This document shows, piece by piece, positions 15,932 to 25,187 of a stretch of DNA of 64,000 bases. The stretch spans positions 1-64,000 of the forward strand of contig JAFUTK010000056.1 of NCBI GenBank assembly GCA_017471405.1, given 5' to 3'. The notes below the pieces were generated by a model. The model was not told where the DNA came from. It did not search any database and worked only from the letters and a program-made list of their open reading frames with translations. A program made the translations under genes and the position numbers. How positions within the stretch are numbered: the stretch's first letter is position 1; every line of letters starts with the position of its first letter. The stretch comes from Ruminococcus sp. (GTDB taxonomy: Bacteria > Bacillota > Clostridia > Oscillospirales > Ruminococcaceae).

Positions 15932-16702
15932 TCAGCTTATTGCCTTTTTCATTGTCTCGACATACTCGCCCACAGGCTTTACAGCCTCCCTGCCGTACTG
16001 GGCTATCTGTCTGACTATGGCGGAGCCTACGATGACGCCGTCGGCATACTGCGACATCTTCGCTGCCTGCTCCGGAGTAGAAATGCCAAAGCCTACGGCG
16101 CAGGGAACGTCGGTGTTCTCCCTGACTACCTCCACCAGCTTGGAGATATCGGTAGTTATCTCCGAGCGGACGCCGGTAACTCCCAGACTGGAAACTATGT
16201 AGATGAAGCCGTCGGCCTCCTTGGCTATCATAGCGATGCGGTCAGCGGATGTGGGTGCTATCAGCGAGATGAGGTCAACGCCGTACTGTCTGCAAAGGGG
16301 GAGAAACTCCTCCTTCTCCTCATAGGGCAGGTCGGGCAGGATAATGCCGTCCACTCCCAGCTTGCGGCAGAGGCCAATGAAGCGCTCCGCACCGTAGGAG
16401 AACACCACGTTTGCATAGGTCATAAATACCAGCGGTATTGTGATATCCTGACGCAGGCGGTGAACGAGGTCGAATATCTTATCGGTAGTGGTTCCCGCCG
16501 AGAGCGCCCGGATATTTGCCCCCTGAATGACAGGTCCCTCCGCCGTCGGGTCTGAGAAGGGAATGCCCAGCTCGATGAGGTCGGCACCGCGGGCTGCCAT
16601 TTCCCGCACCAGCTTTTCGGTGGTTTCAAGGTCGGGGTCGCCGCAGGTAATGAAGGGAATGAACGCCTTGCCCTTTGCGAATGCTTCTTTTATCCTACTC
16701 AT
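15932..16702 (-). CDS. trpA: Tryptophan synthase alpha chain
   Basis: The 256-residue TIM-barrel subunit cleaves indole-3-glycerol phosphate to indole, which is channelled to TrpB. Family landmarks are [10 protein letters not shown], the catalytic Glu in [14 protein letters not shown] and the catalytic Asp in ILPDLPYEE. The phosphate-binding AVGFGIST and GVIVGSAIV lie near the end. Its ATG overlaps the end of trpB by 8 bp and has GGAGAGG within trpB. It is the last gene of the operon; transcription ends at the shared terminator 15891-15927. Confidence 0.97.
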   Translation of the reverse strand: MSRIKEAFAKGKAFIPFITCGDPDLETTEKLVREMAARGADLIELGIPFSDPTAEGPVIQGANIRALSAGTTTDKIFDLVHRLRQDITIPLVFMTYANVVFSYGAERFIGLCRKLGVDGIILPDLPYEEKEEFLPLCRQYGVDLISLIAPTSADRIAMIAKEADGFIYIVSSLGVTGVRSEITTDISKLVEVVRENTDVPCAVGFGISTPEQAAKMSQYADGVIVGSAIVRQIAQYGREAVKPVGEYVETMKKAIS

Positions 16703-17885
16703 TGATATCCTCTCCTCTGTAGCGTGCTATGGCGGCGCAGTCCTTGTCGCCGCGGCCGGATATGGTGATGATGATAATTTGGTCTTCTCTCATTGTGGGC
16801 GCCAGCTTCATAGCGTAGGCCACTGCGTGAGCCGACTCGATAGCGGGAATAATGCCCTCGGTGCGGGAAAGGAACTCAAAGGCGTCCACTGCCTCGTCGT
16901 CGGTGACGGGGACGTACTCCGCTCTGCCGATGTCGTGGAGATGAGCGTGCTCCGGACCGATGCCGGGGTAGTCAAGTCCTGCGGAGATGGAATATACCGG
17001 CGCTATCTGACCGTACTCGTCCTGACAGAAATAGCTCTTCATTCCGTGGAAGATGCCCAGCCTGCCGGTGTTGACGGTGGCGGCGGTCTCGAAGGTGTCG
17101 ATGCCTCTGCCGGCAGCCTCGCAGCCGATTAGGCGAACGCCCTCATCATTTATGAAGTTGTAGAAGCTGCCGATGGCGTTGGAGCCGCCGCCTACGCAGG
17201 CGATGACCGCATCGGGAAGCTTGCCCTCGTATTCAAGTATCTGCGCCCTTGCCTCCTTGGAGATGACCGCTTGAAAATCCCGGACAATGGTGGGGAAGGG
17301 GTGGGGTCCCATAACGGAGCCTAAGCAGTAATGGGTGTCGTCGATACGGCTGGTCCACTCTCTCATAGCCTCGGAGACGGCGTCCTTCAAGGTGGCAGTA
17401 CCGGAGGTAACGGGCACTACCTTTGAGCCCAGCAGCCTCATACGATAAACGTTCAGCGCCTGACGCTTGGTGTCCTCCTCGCCCATAAACACCACACACT
17501 CCATTCCCAGCAGTGCCGCGGCGGTGGCGGTGGCGACGCCGTGCTGACCTGCACCGGTCTCAGCGATAAGGCGGGTCTTGCCCATTTTCTTGGCAAGCAG
17601 TGCCTGCCCCAGCACGTTGTTTATCTTGTGGGAGCCGGTGTGGTTCAAGTCCTCACGCTTCAAGTATATCTTGGCGCCGCCGAGAGTTTTGGTGAGCTTT
17701 TCAGCATAGTAGAGCAGCGAGGGTCTGCCGGCGTAGTTGTTCAAAAGGTCTGTAAGCTCCCGGTTGAACTCGGGGTCGTTCTTGTAATGCTCATAGGCCT
17801 GCTCCAGCTCGATGACGGCGTTCATTAATGTCTCGGGGATATACTGCCCGCCGTGAACTCCAAAGCGTCCCTTTGAATTTGACAT
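16695..17885 (-). CDS. trpB: Tryptophan synthase beta chain
   Basis: The 396-residue PLP enzyme condenses indole with serine to give tryptophan. The PLP lysine is in [13 protein letters not shown], the active-site loop in [14 protein letters not shown] and the PLP phosphate grip in [10 protein letters not shown]. Its N-terminus [16 protein letters not shown] and its length fit the common TrpB1 type that pairs with TrpA. GAAGGG precedes the ATG, two bases after trpF. Confidence 0.97.
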   Translation of the reverse strand: MSNSKGRFGVHGGQYIPETLMNAVIELEQAYEHYKNDPEFNRELTDLLNNYAGRPSLLYYAEKLTKTLGGAKIYLKREDLNHTGSHKINNVLGQALLAKKMGKTRLIAETGAGQHGVATATAAALLGMECVVFMGEEDTKRQALNVYRMRLLGSKVVPVTSGTATLKDAVSEAMREWTSRIDDTHYCLGSVMGPHPFPTIVRDFQAVISKEARAQILEYEGKLPDAVIACVGGGSNAIGSFYNFINDEGVRLIGCEAAGRGIDTFETAATVNTGRLGIFHGMKSYFCQDEYGQIAPVYSISAGLDYPGIGPEHAHLHDIGRAEYVPVTDDEAVDAFEFLSRTEGIIPAIESAHAVAYAMKLAPTMREDQIIIITISGRGDKDCAAIARYRGEDINE

Positions 17886-17887
17886 AT

Positions 17888-18490
17888 CTATCCTTCCCTT
17901 CTGACGGCGGCGATGAAGTCCGCCATCTTCGTTTTATCCTTTTTGCCGTTTGATTCTATCCCGCTGCTGGCGTCCACCGCAAAGGGGTGCAGGGTGTCAA
18001 CAGCCTCACGCACATTTTCAGGAGTGAGGCCTCCCGCCAGGAAAAAGGGTCTGTCGATGTCCTTTATCAGCGACCAGTCAAAGGCTTTGCCGGTGCCTGT
18101 GCCGCTGTCCAGCAGGATATAGTCGGCGCTGCTCTCACAGGCGCGTTTTACATCCTCCTCCGACTCTATCTTGAAGGCTTTGATAACGGACTTGTCGGTA
18201 CGCAGCTTCAGTGTGCGGATATAGTCCTCGTCCTCGCTGCCATGGAGCTGTATCATATCCAGCATACCGGCGTAAATGCCCAGTATGAAGTCCATAGGCT
18301 CGTCAACAAACACGCCCACCAGCTTTGCCTCTCCGCCGGTGAGGTAGCCCTTTAGCTCGCAGAAGGTGGCAAGGCCTATGGAGCGCTTGAACCCCTCCGA
18401 CAGTATGAACCCGGCGTAATCAGCACCCAGGTCGCGGGCAAGGGACACGTCCGTAGGGCGGCGCAGCCCGCAAAATTTTATCTTAGTCAT
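17888..18490 (-). CDS. trpF: Phosphoribosylanthranilate isomerase
   Basis: The 200-residue TIM-barrel enzyme isomerises phosphoribosylanthranilate to the CDRP intermediate. The N-terminal IKFCGLRRP holds the catalytic Cys and [14 protein letters not shown] is the usual second block. The Asp-containing LLDSG and the GGLTPENV phosphate loop follow. It abuts trpC without a gap, and it is a separate protein, not fused to TrpC as in enteric bacteria. Confidence 0.96.
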   Translation of the reverse strand: MTKIKFCGLRRPTDVSLARDLGADYAGFILSEGFKRSIGLATFCELKGYLTGGEAKLVGVFVDEPMDFILGIYAGMLDMIQLHGSEDEDYIRTLKLRTDKSVIKAFKIESEEDVKRACESSADYILLDSGTGTGKAFDWSLIKDIDRPFFLAGGLTPENVREAVDTLHPFAVDASSGIESNGKKDKTKMADFIAAVRREG

Positions 18491-19273
18491 TTATCTTTCT
18501 CCCTTCAGCTCTGCGAGCTTCGAGGAGATATCCTCCGCACGCATCAGCGCTTCTCCTACCAGTACCGCGTCGGCGCTGGACTGTTCTATTTTTGCTACGT
18601 CCTCACGGGTCTTTACACCGCTCTCGGAAACGAATAGCACGCCCTCAGGCACCAGTGTGCGGAGCCTGCCGGCATTGCCGGTGTCAACCGAGAAATCGGT
18701 GAGGTCGCGGTTGTTGACACCAATTATCCTTGCCCCCGCCGAGAGAGCGGTCTTTATCTCCTCGGCGTTGTGAGCCTCCACCAGAGCCGACAGCCCCAGC
18801 TCGTCGCAGACGCCCAAGTAGCGCTCAATGGCGCTGGGCGAGAGTATGGAGCATATCAGCAGCACCGCCGAGGCTCCCAGCAGCTTAGCCTCATAAATCA
18901 TATAGTCGGAGACTGTGAAATCCTTGCGCAGGCAGGGTATCTTCACCTCACCCGCTATCTCCTCCAGATACTTCTCCGAGCCTAAAAACCACTTGGGCTC
19001 GGTCAGCACTGAGATGCAGTCGGCACCCGCCGCCTCGTATTTCTTAGCGATATCAAGGTAAGGAAAATCCTCTGCAATGACACCCTTTGAAGGGCTTGCT
19101 TTTTTACACTCGCATATGAAAGAAAGGCCGTCCTTTGCCAGCGCCTTCTCAAAGGCGAAGTCTCCCTTGGGAAGTGACAGCGCACGCTCCCTGACCTCCT
19201 CGGCACTCACATATTTTTCCGCCGCAGCAACTCGGGCAGCGGCGTATTCCGCCAGCTCGTCAAGTATCGTCAT
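18491..19273 (-). CDS. trpC: Indole-3-glycerol phosphate synthase
   Basis: The 260-residue TIM-barrel enzyme closes the indole ring with loss of CO2 and water. It carries [12 protein letters not shown] (catalytic lysines), [31 protein letters not shown] and FVSESGVKT, in the normal order. Its ATG overlaps the trpD stop as ATGA. The length is typical for a stand-alone TrpC. Confidence 0.97.
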   Translation of the reverse strand: MTILDELAEYAAARVAAAEKYVSAEEVRERALSLPKGDFAFEKALAKDGLSFICECKKASPSKGVIAEDFPYLDIAKKYEAAGADCISVLTEPKWFLGSEKYLEEIAGEVKIPCLRKDFTVSDYMIYEAKLLGASAVLLICSILSPSAIERYLGVCDELGLSALVEAHNAEEIKTALSAGARIIGVNNRDLTDFSVDTGNAGRLRTLVPEGVLFVSESGVKTREDVAKIEQSSADAVLVGEALMRAEDISSKLAELKGER

Positions 19274-20289
19274 ATATTGGATACCTCGATGACCTTCTCC
19301 AAGGTCTCATAGGCCTTGCCGGAGTCGATGAGCTCCGCTGCCAGCTTTATGCCGTCAGCGAAGGTGTCCGCCTTGCCGCCGACGTAAATAGCCGCACCTG
19401 CGTTGAGCAGCACCGCGTCGCGCTTTGCACCCTTCTCTTCACCCTTGAGGATAGCCTTGGTGGTCTCGGCGTTCTCTTGTGGAGTGCCTCCTACGATATC
19501 CTCCTTGGTGCCGCCGGCGAGACCGAACTGCTGAGGAGTGATATCGTAGCTCTTGAACCAACCGTCCTTGAACTCGCAGACGTGAGTGGGAGCGGAGATG
19601 GATATCTCGTCCAGCTTATCCTTGCCGTAAACTACCATGCCGCGCTCAACACCAAGGCTCATAAGCACCTGTGCCAGTGGCTCAACGAGTGAAGCATCAT
19701 AAACGCCCAATAAAAATCTCTTGGGGCTAGAGGGATTGGTGAGGGGTCCTAAGATATTGAACACCGTCCTGATGCCCAGCTCCTTTCTGATGGGTCCCAC
19801 ATACTTCATTGAGGTGTGGTAGAGCTGTGCGAAGAAGAAGCAGAAGTTTGTCTTATCCAGCATCTCTCTGGCCTTATCGGGCTCCTGACGGATATTCACG
19901 CCCAGCGCCTCCAGACAGTCGGCAGTGCCGGAGAGTGAGGAAGCTGCGCGGTTGCCATGCTTTGCCACCTTTATCCCGGAGGACGCGATCACCATAGCCG
20001 AGGTTGTGGAGATATTAAAGCTGTGGGCGTTGTCTCCGCCGGTGCCGACGATTTCAAGAAGGTCGTCGTTGTTCTCAAACTTCATTGCTGCGTCTCTCAT
20101 AGCGGCGGCACAGCCGGCGATCTCGTCGATGGTCTCCGCCTTGGTGGACTTGGTGGAGAGGGCTGCAAGGAACGCAGCGTTCTGTGTGGCAGAGGTCTTG
20201 CCGGACATTATCTCGCTAATTACCTCATAAGCCTCGTCGTAGGTCAGATCCTGCTTGTCAACTATCTTTACTATTGCATTTTCGATCAT
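19270..20289 (-). CDS. trpD: Anthranilate phosphoribosyltransferase
   Basis: The 339-residue enzyme adds phosphoribose from PRPP to anthranilate. It shows the class signature [17 protein letters not shown] (PRPP pyrophosphate loop), [21 protein letters not shown] and [14 protein letters not shown] precedes the ATG. It is separated from trpG by 24 bp, so unlike in enteric bacteria TrpG and TrpD are distinct proteins. Confidence 0.97.
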   Translation of the reverse strand: MIENAIVKIVDKQDLTYDEAYEVISEIMSGKTSATQNAAFLAALSTKSTKAETIDEIAGCAAAMRDAAMKFENNDDLLEIVGTGGDNAHSFNISTTSAMVIASSGIKVAKHGNRAASSLSGTADCLEALGVNIRQEPDKAREMLDKTNFCFFFAQLYHTSMKYVGPIRKELGIRTVFNILGPLTNPSSPKRFLLGVYDASLVEPLAQVLMSLGVERGMVVYGKDKLDEISISAPTHVCEFKDGWFKSYDITPQQFGLAGGTKEDIVGGTPQENAETTKAILKGEEKGAKRDAVLLNAGAAIYVGGKADTFADGIKLAAELIDSGKAYETLEKVIEVSNI

Positions 20290-20313
20290 TATAAATTCCT
20301 CCTTTTATATATA

Positions 20314-20880
20314 TCAGAGCTCTATGAAATTCTTGAGCATTTGTCTGCCGTCGGGTGTGAGTATAGATTCGGGGTGAAACTGCACCCCGAAGATGGGAAG
20401 CGACCTGTGCTGCACCGCCATTATCTCGCCGTCAGAAGTCTGTGCCGTTACTTTGAGGCACTCCGGGAGAGTTGCGGAGTCGGCTGCGAGGGAGTGGTAT
20501 CTAGCCACCGGGACTGTCTCCGGCAATCCTCTGAACAGCGGGCAGGAGGTGTCGAGCTTCGCGTCGCTCTGCTTGCCGTGCATAAGCCGCTTGGCGTAGG
20601 TGACCGTGGCGCCGAAGGCCTCGCAGATTGCCTGATGTCCGAGGCATACACCAAGAGTGGGTATCTTTCCGGCGACCGTTCTCGCCGCCTCAACTATTAT
20701 CCCTGCCTCCGAGGGACGTCCGGGGCCGGGGGATATCACCAGCCGGTCGGGGGCAAGAGCCTCTATCTCTGAAACGGTCAGCTCGTCGTTGCGGACTACC
20801 TTTATATCCGGCTCCAGCTCGCCTATCAGCTGGAAGAGGTTGTAGGAGAAGCTGTCATAATTGTCTATCAGAAGTATCAT
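20314..20880 (-). CDS. trpG: Anthranilate synthase glutaminase subunit
   Basis: The 188-residue class I glutamine amidotransferase supplies ammonia to TrpE. It shows LLIDNYDSFSYN at the N-terminus, ISPGPGRPSEAG, the nucleophile Cys in GVCLGHQAI and the His-x-Glu pair in VQFHPES. Its ATG overlaps the trpE stop (ATGA), so the two subunits are translationally coupled. A second role in folate synthesis (PabA) cannot be excluded, but no pab gene is nearby. Confidence 0.97.
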   Translation of the reverse strand: MILLIDNYDSFSYNLFQLIGELEPDIKVVRNDELTVSEIEALAPDRLVISPGPGRPSEAGIIVEAARTVAGKIPTLGVCLGHQAICEAFGATVTYAKRLMHGKQSDAKLDTSCPLFRGLPETVPVARYHSLAADSATLPECLKVTAQTSDGEIMAVQHRSLPIFGVQFHPESILTPDGRQMLKNFIEL

Positions 20881-22340
20881 AGCTCCGCCTCCTCTGCCGA
20901 CTCAAGCGCCTTGACTACCGCCGCCGCCTTGTTTATACATTCCTGATATTCGTTCTCCGGGACGGAGTCGGCCACTATGCCCGCTCCGCTGCGGACGAAC
21001 ACTCTCCCGTTCTTAAGGAACGCCGAGCGGATAGCTATGCAGGTGTCCAGGTTGCCGGTGAAGTCGATGTAGCCCACCGCTCCGCCGTAGAGGCCGCGCT
21101 TGTTGTTTTCAAGCTCGGCTATCAGCTGGCAGGCTCTTATCTTAGGGGCTCCCGAAAGGGTTCCTGCGGGGAGCACCGCGCTGACAGCATCCAGTGCGTC
21201 GCAGTCCTCTCTTATCTCGCCCCGGACCGTGGAGCCTATGTGCATAACGTGGGAAAAGCGCTCTATGGAGCGGAGCTTCTCCACCGATACAGTGCCGAAC
21301 TTACTTATCCGGCCCAAGTCGTTCCTGCCGAGGTCCACCAGCATATTATGCTCTGCCAGTTCCTTTTCATCTGCTAGGAGTTCCTCCTCCAGAGCCTTGT
21401 CCTCTGCCTCATCGACTCCCCTTCTTCGGGTGCCCGCCAGCGGGAAGGTGTGGAGAACGCCGTCCTCCAGCTTGACAAGAGTTTCTGGGGAGGCTCCGGC
21501 TATCTCAACGTCCGTTCCGGAGAAGTAGAACATATAGGGCGAGGGGTTGGTGGTGCGGAGTATGCGATATGTTCCCAGCAGGCTGCCCTCGAACTCCGCG
21601 GAAAGGCGGTTTGAAAGCACTATCTGGAAGATATCTCCCTCCACGATATGCTCCTTGGCCTTCTCCACCATAGAGCAGAACTCCTCTTTTGAAAAAAGCG
21701 GCTCAATCTCGCCCTTGATGTGTCCGGCGGGCTCACAGCTTCGGCTGCCGTTTTTCAAAAGCTCCGCCATTTGCTTAAGCTCCATGCAGGCCTTGTTGTA
21801 GCCCACCTCGCCGTCTGAAAGCTTCATATTGGCGATGAGCACGATCTTCTGCCGGAAGTTGTCAAAGGCTATGACCTTGTCAAAGAGCATCAGGTCGGCG
21901 TTCTTGAAGTGCTCGCTGTCCTCAACGGGTATGCGCACCGAGGGCTCGCTGTAACCTAAAAAGTCATAGGAGAAGTAGCCCACCAGCCCTCCGGTGAAGG
22001 GGGGCAGCCCCTCTATGCGGGGGCTTCTGTACTTTGAGAGCAGCTCGCGTATCTGCGGGGTGGGGTCGTCGGTCTTTATCTCGATGCCGTCAACTGTCAT
22101 GCTGCCCTCGCCGCAGGTGAGCTCCAGCTTTGGCTCACAGCCTAAAAATGTCCAGCGTCCCCAGTTCTCCCTGTCCTCACAGGATTCCAGCAGGTAGCAA
22201 TGGGTGGATACATTTTTAAGTATTCGCACCGCTTCAATAGGTGTGCAGATGTCGGCGAGTATCTCGCAGCTCACCGGCGCTATGTCATAGCCATTGCCGG
22301 CAAAGCCCTTGATATCCTCATAGGACGGAACGGTTTTCAT
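20877..22340 (-). CDS. trpE: Anthranilate synthase component I
   Basis: The 487-residue chorismate-using subunit converts chorismate to anthranilate. The N-terminal LLESCEDRENWGRWTF contains the Leu-Leu-Glu-Ser motif associated with tryptophan feedback binding. The C-terminal catalytic part has IVEGDIFQIVLSNR, SPETLVKLEDG, PLAGTRRRG, HNMLVDLGRNDLG and APKIRACQLI. GGAGG lies 7-8 bases before the ATG. It is first in the operon, controlled by the T-box leader upstream. Confidence 0.97.
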   Translation of the reverse strand: MKTVPSYEDIKGFAGNGYDIAPVSCEILADICTPIEAVRILKNVSTHCYLLESCEDRENWGRWTFLGCEPKLELTCGEGSMTVDGIEIKTDDPTPQIRELLSKYRSPRIEGLPPFTGGLVGYFSYDFLGYSEPSVRIPVEDSEHFKNADLMLFDKVIAFDNFRQKIVLIANMKLSDGEVGYNKACMELKQMAELLKNGSRSCEPAGHIKGEIEPLFSKEEFCSMVEKAKEHIVEGDIFQIVLSNRLSAEFEGSLLGTYRILRTTNPSPYMFYFSGTDVEIAGASPETLVKLEDGVLHTFPLAGTRRRGVDEAEDKALEEELLADEKELAEHNMLVDLGRNDLGRISKFGTVSVEKLRSIERFSHVMHIGSTVRGEIREDCDALDAVSAVLPAGTLSGAPKIRACQLIAELENNKRGLYGGAVGYIDFTGNLDTCIAIRSAFLKNGRVFVRSGAGIVADSVPENEYQECINKAAAVVKALESAEEAEL

Positions 22341-22362
22341 AAGGCACCTCCAAAATCTTCAA

Positions 22363-22401
22363 ACAAAAACGCCCTTAACAGAGCCTTCGGTTCTGTCAAG
22401 G
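22363..22401 (-). terminator. T-box controlled terminator of the trp operon
   Basis: On the minus strand CCTTGACAGA / TCTGTTAAGG forms a stem followed by GCGTTTTTG. The T-box sequence 17 bp upstream could pair with the 5' side to form the antiterminator. Confidence 0.88.
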
Positions 22402-22643
22402 ACGAATAATACCTTATCCGCGGTGCCACCTTGATTCACAGCCTATGCTGTGCACTTTAGCAGGATACCATCATATCCCCGGCAACTGACGTATGCCAGC
22501 ACGTCGCAGAATACTCTGCCATAAGGCATTTGACTGCGCCCTCAGCGGTCCATTTGATGACTTGTTTTTCACCCGTTCTCAGCACTCCGGGCTCTCTGTG
22601 GAAGCATCATCACCGTTATCTCCGCGTCAACGGTTTAGTGTTG
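22402..22643 (-). promoter_or_regulatory. T-box riboswitch, tryptophan-specific
   Basis: The leader of trpE carries the T-box sequence TGGCACCGCGG (minus strand, 22418-22428). It also has Stem I landmarks (AGAGAGCCCGG, then GAACGGG) and a specifier loop reading AAATGGACC. The UGG codon at 22550-22552 is the Trp specifier. Uncharged tRNA-Trp should stabilise the antiterminator and allow transcription of trpEGDCFBA. Confidence 0.93.
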
Positions 22644-22649
22644 TAAATC

Positions 22650-22678
22650 ATTATATCACCGCTTGCAGAAAATGTCAA
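22650..22678 (-). promoter_or_regulatory. Promoter of the trp operon
   Basis: Perfect TTGACA (22673-22678), 17-bp spacer, TATAAT (22650-22655) on the minus strand. Confidence 0.92.
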
Positions 22679-22703
22679 GAGCATTTTGAAAAAATATTTC
22701 CTT

Positions 22704-22772
22704 GCCGCTTACGCGGCTCAGGGAAATACCAAAAAGCTATCCCTCCCCCTGCGGGGAGGGATAGCTTTTTGG
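22704..22772. repeat. Two-hairpin intergenic repeat, copy A
   Basis: GCCGC TTAC GCGGC (22704-22717) is followed by a 20-bp near-perfect hairpin, CCAAAAAGCTATCCCTCCCC to its complement, with loop CTGC (22729-22772). The first hairpin and the overall plan recur near 39983, 44694, 54180 and 63939. Confidence 0.75.
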
Positions 22773-22812
22773 CAGAATATCAGCCGTAAGAAAAAGGCCT
22801 CCGCCGTGGCAG

Positions 22813-22845
22813 CAAAATATCCCCCTCCTGCCCGGAAGGGGATAT
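22813..22845 (-). terminator. Terminator of the GT-B-like gene
   Basis: ATATCCCCTTCC / GGAGGGGGATAT hairpin with a TTTTGC tail on the minus strand, a few bases after the stop codon. Confidence 0.75.
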
Positions 22846-22848
22846 GCC

Positions 22849-24309
22849 TTACTTTGCCTTTCTGCCCTCGACTGCCAGCCTTACCGCCTCATAGGCGCCA
22901 TTGTAAACGCCCTGCTGCTTGGCCTTTACAATATTGTCGCACATAAATTTAAGGATAGTGTCATCGTTCTGGATAGCTCGGAGCATACCCACGATATCTC
23001 TGGGGGTGGAGCACTCAAAGGTACCGTCGCCCAGCTCTGCGGCTCTGACGGCTCCCCAAGCCTCGTGTCCGCCGACGCGCTTTATCATCAGCTTGGGAAC
23101 GGGGTAGAAGGCCAGCTCCGAGGGCTTGGTGATGAGCACGTCGCAGGCTCTCATCAGCAGATTAGTGGAGTACACTGCCGCGAAGATATCCTTATGGCAG
23201 AAAACGTGCACGCCGGAGATGGTGTTATCCAGTGCGTTCTCCGCAAACTGAGCAGTCTCCTCAAAGTTGTCGATATGCTCGGTGGTGAGGGCTCCCAGCT
23301 CGGGCAGCTTCTTCTTAATAGCCTCCCAAACGCCATAGTGGTCGCCAAGGTTCACCATAAGGGTTGCCTTGTTTCTTCTCACCTTGCCCAGCAGCGTCTT
23401 GATGATGCCCACAAAGATGTCCTGCTGTGCGCCGGCGCCGCCGATGGTCAGCAGGTATCTCCTGCCCTCGCCGTTTTCGGCTCTCTTAACTCTGCGCTCA
23501 CAGTCAGCCTCAATGTTTGACACCAGCTCGTGGTCGATGTAATGTCCGGTGAAGACGATATCCTTGTCCGGCATAGGCTTGAGCAGGCGTTTCTTATCCA
23601 TTCCCCGCAGTACCTTGTAGCCCAGATAAGCCGACTGTGTCTGGACGGTGTGCAGCGAGCCCTCCGCCAGATGCAGAGCCATAGGCCAGTTATCGGGGAC
23701 AACGTTCACCACATTGGTGAGCCCTGCGTGGATAGCAGCCTGTGCCGGCCATACATGGGTCGCCGCAAAGGGGATATCCTTTGGCAGGTCCTGATAGAGA
23801 CCGGTCATCAGCTCGGAGACCTTCTGGTCGGAGCAGTTGTAGGTCAGCTTCCTAAATCCTTCGCTGTTTATGGGCTCCCACACGAACTTGTTAAAGAGGA
23901 AGCTCTTCTGGGAAAGCCTTGAGCCCATTGAATAAAGCTCGTTCTGCGAGGCGATTATCTTGGTGGCTGTGGTGCCCTCAAAGGAGTTGAGGTCCAGCCA
24001 GTAGGGAGTGTAGCCCATAGAGTGAGCGGCCGAGGCTATGGCCATAGAGATGCGATAGTGACCGAAGCCCATTCTGATGTTACCTATTATAATGCTCTTA
24101 TCCTTATCCAGCTCCAGAGGAGTGTCCGAGAGCTTTAGGTCCTTGATACCGAGGAAGGGCCCCACTGTGGGGTTGTCGCTGGCTGCCAGATGATAGCCGC
24201 GGCTGCGGTCGTCGCCGTAATCCTCTATCATATTCTCCTGCTTCTTTGCAGCCTTCTTGACGTCCTTCTGGCTCATTCTGTTGCCAAAGATCACTGATGA
24301 TCTGTCCAT
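22849..24309 (-). CDS. GT-B fold glycosyltransferase-like protein
   Basis: This 486-residue soluble protein has a Rossmann-type opening IIIGNIRMGFGHYRISMAIA (about residues 72-91). The GxGHxR feature resembles MGDG-synthase/MurG-like GT-B enzymes. A second nucleotide-binding half has LLTIGGAGAQQD and VLITKPSELAFYP followed by HEAWGAVRAAELGDG, where a UDP-sugar donor would sit. I cannot name the acceptor. GGAGG precedes the ATG. It is divergent from a TetR/sugar-symporter operon and shares a regulatory region with it, which suggests a carbohydrate or glycolipid connection. Confidence 0.65.
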   Translation of the reverse strand: MDRSSVIFGNRMSQKDVKKAAKKQENMIEDYGDDRSRGYHLAASDNPTVGPFLGIKDLKLSDTPLELDKDKSIIIGNIRMGFGHYRISMAIASAAHSMGYTPYWLDLNSFEGTTATKIIASQNELYSMGSRLSQKSFLFNKFVWEPINSEGFRKLTYNCSDQKVSELMTGLYQDLPKDIPFAATHVWPAQAAIHAGLTNVVNVVPDNWPMALHLAEGSLHTVQTQSAYLGYKVLRGMDKKRLLKPMPDKDIVFTGHYIDHELVSNIEADCERRVKRAENGEGRRYLLTIGGAGAQQDIFVGIIKTLLGKVRRNKATLMVNLGDHYGVWEAIKKKLPELGALTTEHIDNFEETAQFAENALDNTISGVHVFCHKDIFAAVYSTNLLMRACDVLITKPSELAFYPVPKLMIKRVGGHEAWGAVRAAELGDGTFECSTPRDIVGMLRAIQNDDTILKFMCDNIVKAKQQGVYNGAYEAVRLAVEGRKAK

Positions 24310-24436
24310 AGCTTTATCCTCCTGAATTTAAATGGTTGGCTCTGTCAAGGCTCGCGGAAAATGTGTCTCCCCGATGCCTCTGAAAGATAATTTATGTTGT
24401 TTGCCTTTCCAAAGCCATATTTTTTTGTTTTACCTC

Positions 24437-24497
24437 TTGACAAATCGCTATCAATGTGATAGACTATATATCAAGGTGATAGACCAACTATCAGCCT
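24437..24497 (+). promoter_or_regulatory. tetR promoter with repeated TATCA-N3-TGATA operators
   Basis: TTGACA (24437-24442) is 17 bases from TAGACT (24460-24465). Two palindromes, CTATCA ATG TGATAG (24448-24462) and TATCA AGG TGATA (24469-24481), cover the promoter. A third, less regular TATCA...TGATA-like copy lies at 24489-24505. They are likely binding sites of the TetR protein encoded just downstream. Confidence 0.7.
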
Positions 24498-24533
24498 TGA
24501 TGATATTCTACCACATAAAGGAGCGTTTGTCAA

Positions 24534-25175
24534 GTGGAATATAAAAAAATTATTGAAAACGCCCGCTCCGACCGAATGCAGGAGGCTGTGGAGGCCTGCG
24601 CTAAGCTTCTTCTGACCCACGACGTCAACGAGCTTAAGATGAACGACATCGCAGACGAGTGCGAGATCGGCGTTGCCTCCCTTTACCGCTACTTCGGCAC
24701 AAAGGCTACTCTGGTCATCAAAGCCGGCAGCCTGCTGTGGAAAAGTGTGCGCTCACTGTTCGACGGGGTTTTCGAGTGCGACTATTATAAGGAGAAGGAC
24801 GGCTTGGGGAGGATAACCGAGCTGATGAAGGTATTCAAGGTGCTCTACATCTCACACCAGGATTTCCTTAGGTTTGTTGACAGCTTCGACCGCTACATCA
24901 TAGGCGAGGAGGTCACCCCGGAGGATATGGAGGAGTACCGCCGCAGCGTTTTGGACTTCTACCCGCTTTTGGAGGACGCCTATACCACTGGCGTCAAGGA
25001 CGGCTCACTTAGACCGGACATCGACTTCAAGCTTATGTACCTCTCTCTCACCCACGCGCTTATGCTTATGAGTGAAAAGTTCTCCCGCGGAGCAGTCTTC
25101 GAGGGCGAGAACGAGCACGCCGAGCAGGAGCTGGACTTCATCATCAATATGGCTATTGATCATTTAAGATCGTAA
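24534..25175 (+). CDS. TetR-family transcriptional regulator
   Basis: The 213-residue regulator has an N-terminal TetR helix-turn-helix (about residues 18-62: MNDIADECEIGVASLYRYFG then K) and an all-helical ligand-binding C-terminus. It starts at GTG, 10 bases after AAGGAG. It is first in the operon with a GPH symporter and an alpha-galactosidase. The palindromes in its own promoter suggest autorepression relieved by a sugar or other ligand. TetR control of sugar operons is less common than LacI or AraC control. Confidence 0.93.
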   Translation: MEYKKIIENARSDRMQEAVEACAKLLLTHDVNELKMNDIADECEIGVASLYRYFGTKATLVIKAGSLLWKSVRSLFDGVFECDYYKEKDGLGRITELMKVFKVLYISHQDFLRFVDSFDRYIIGEEVTPEDMEEYRRSVLDFYPLLEDAYTTGVKDGSLRPDIDFKLMYLSLTHALMLMSEKFSRGAVFEGENEHAEQELDFIINMAIDHLRS

Positions 25176-25187
25176 GGAGGATCTCAT

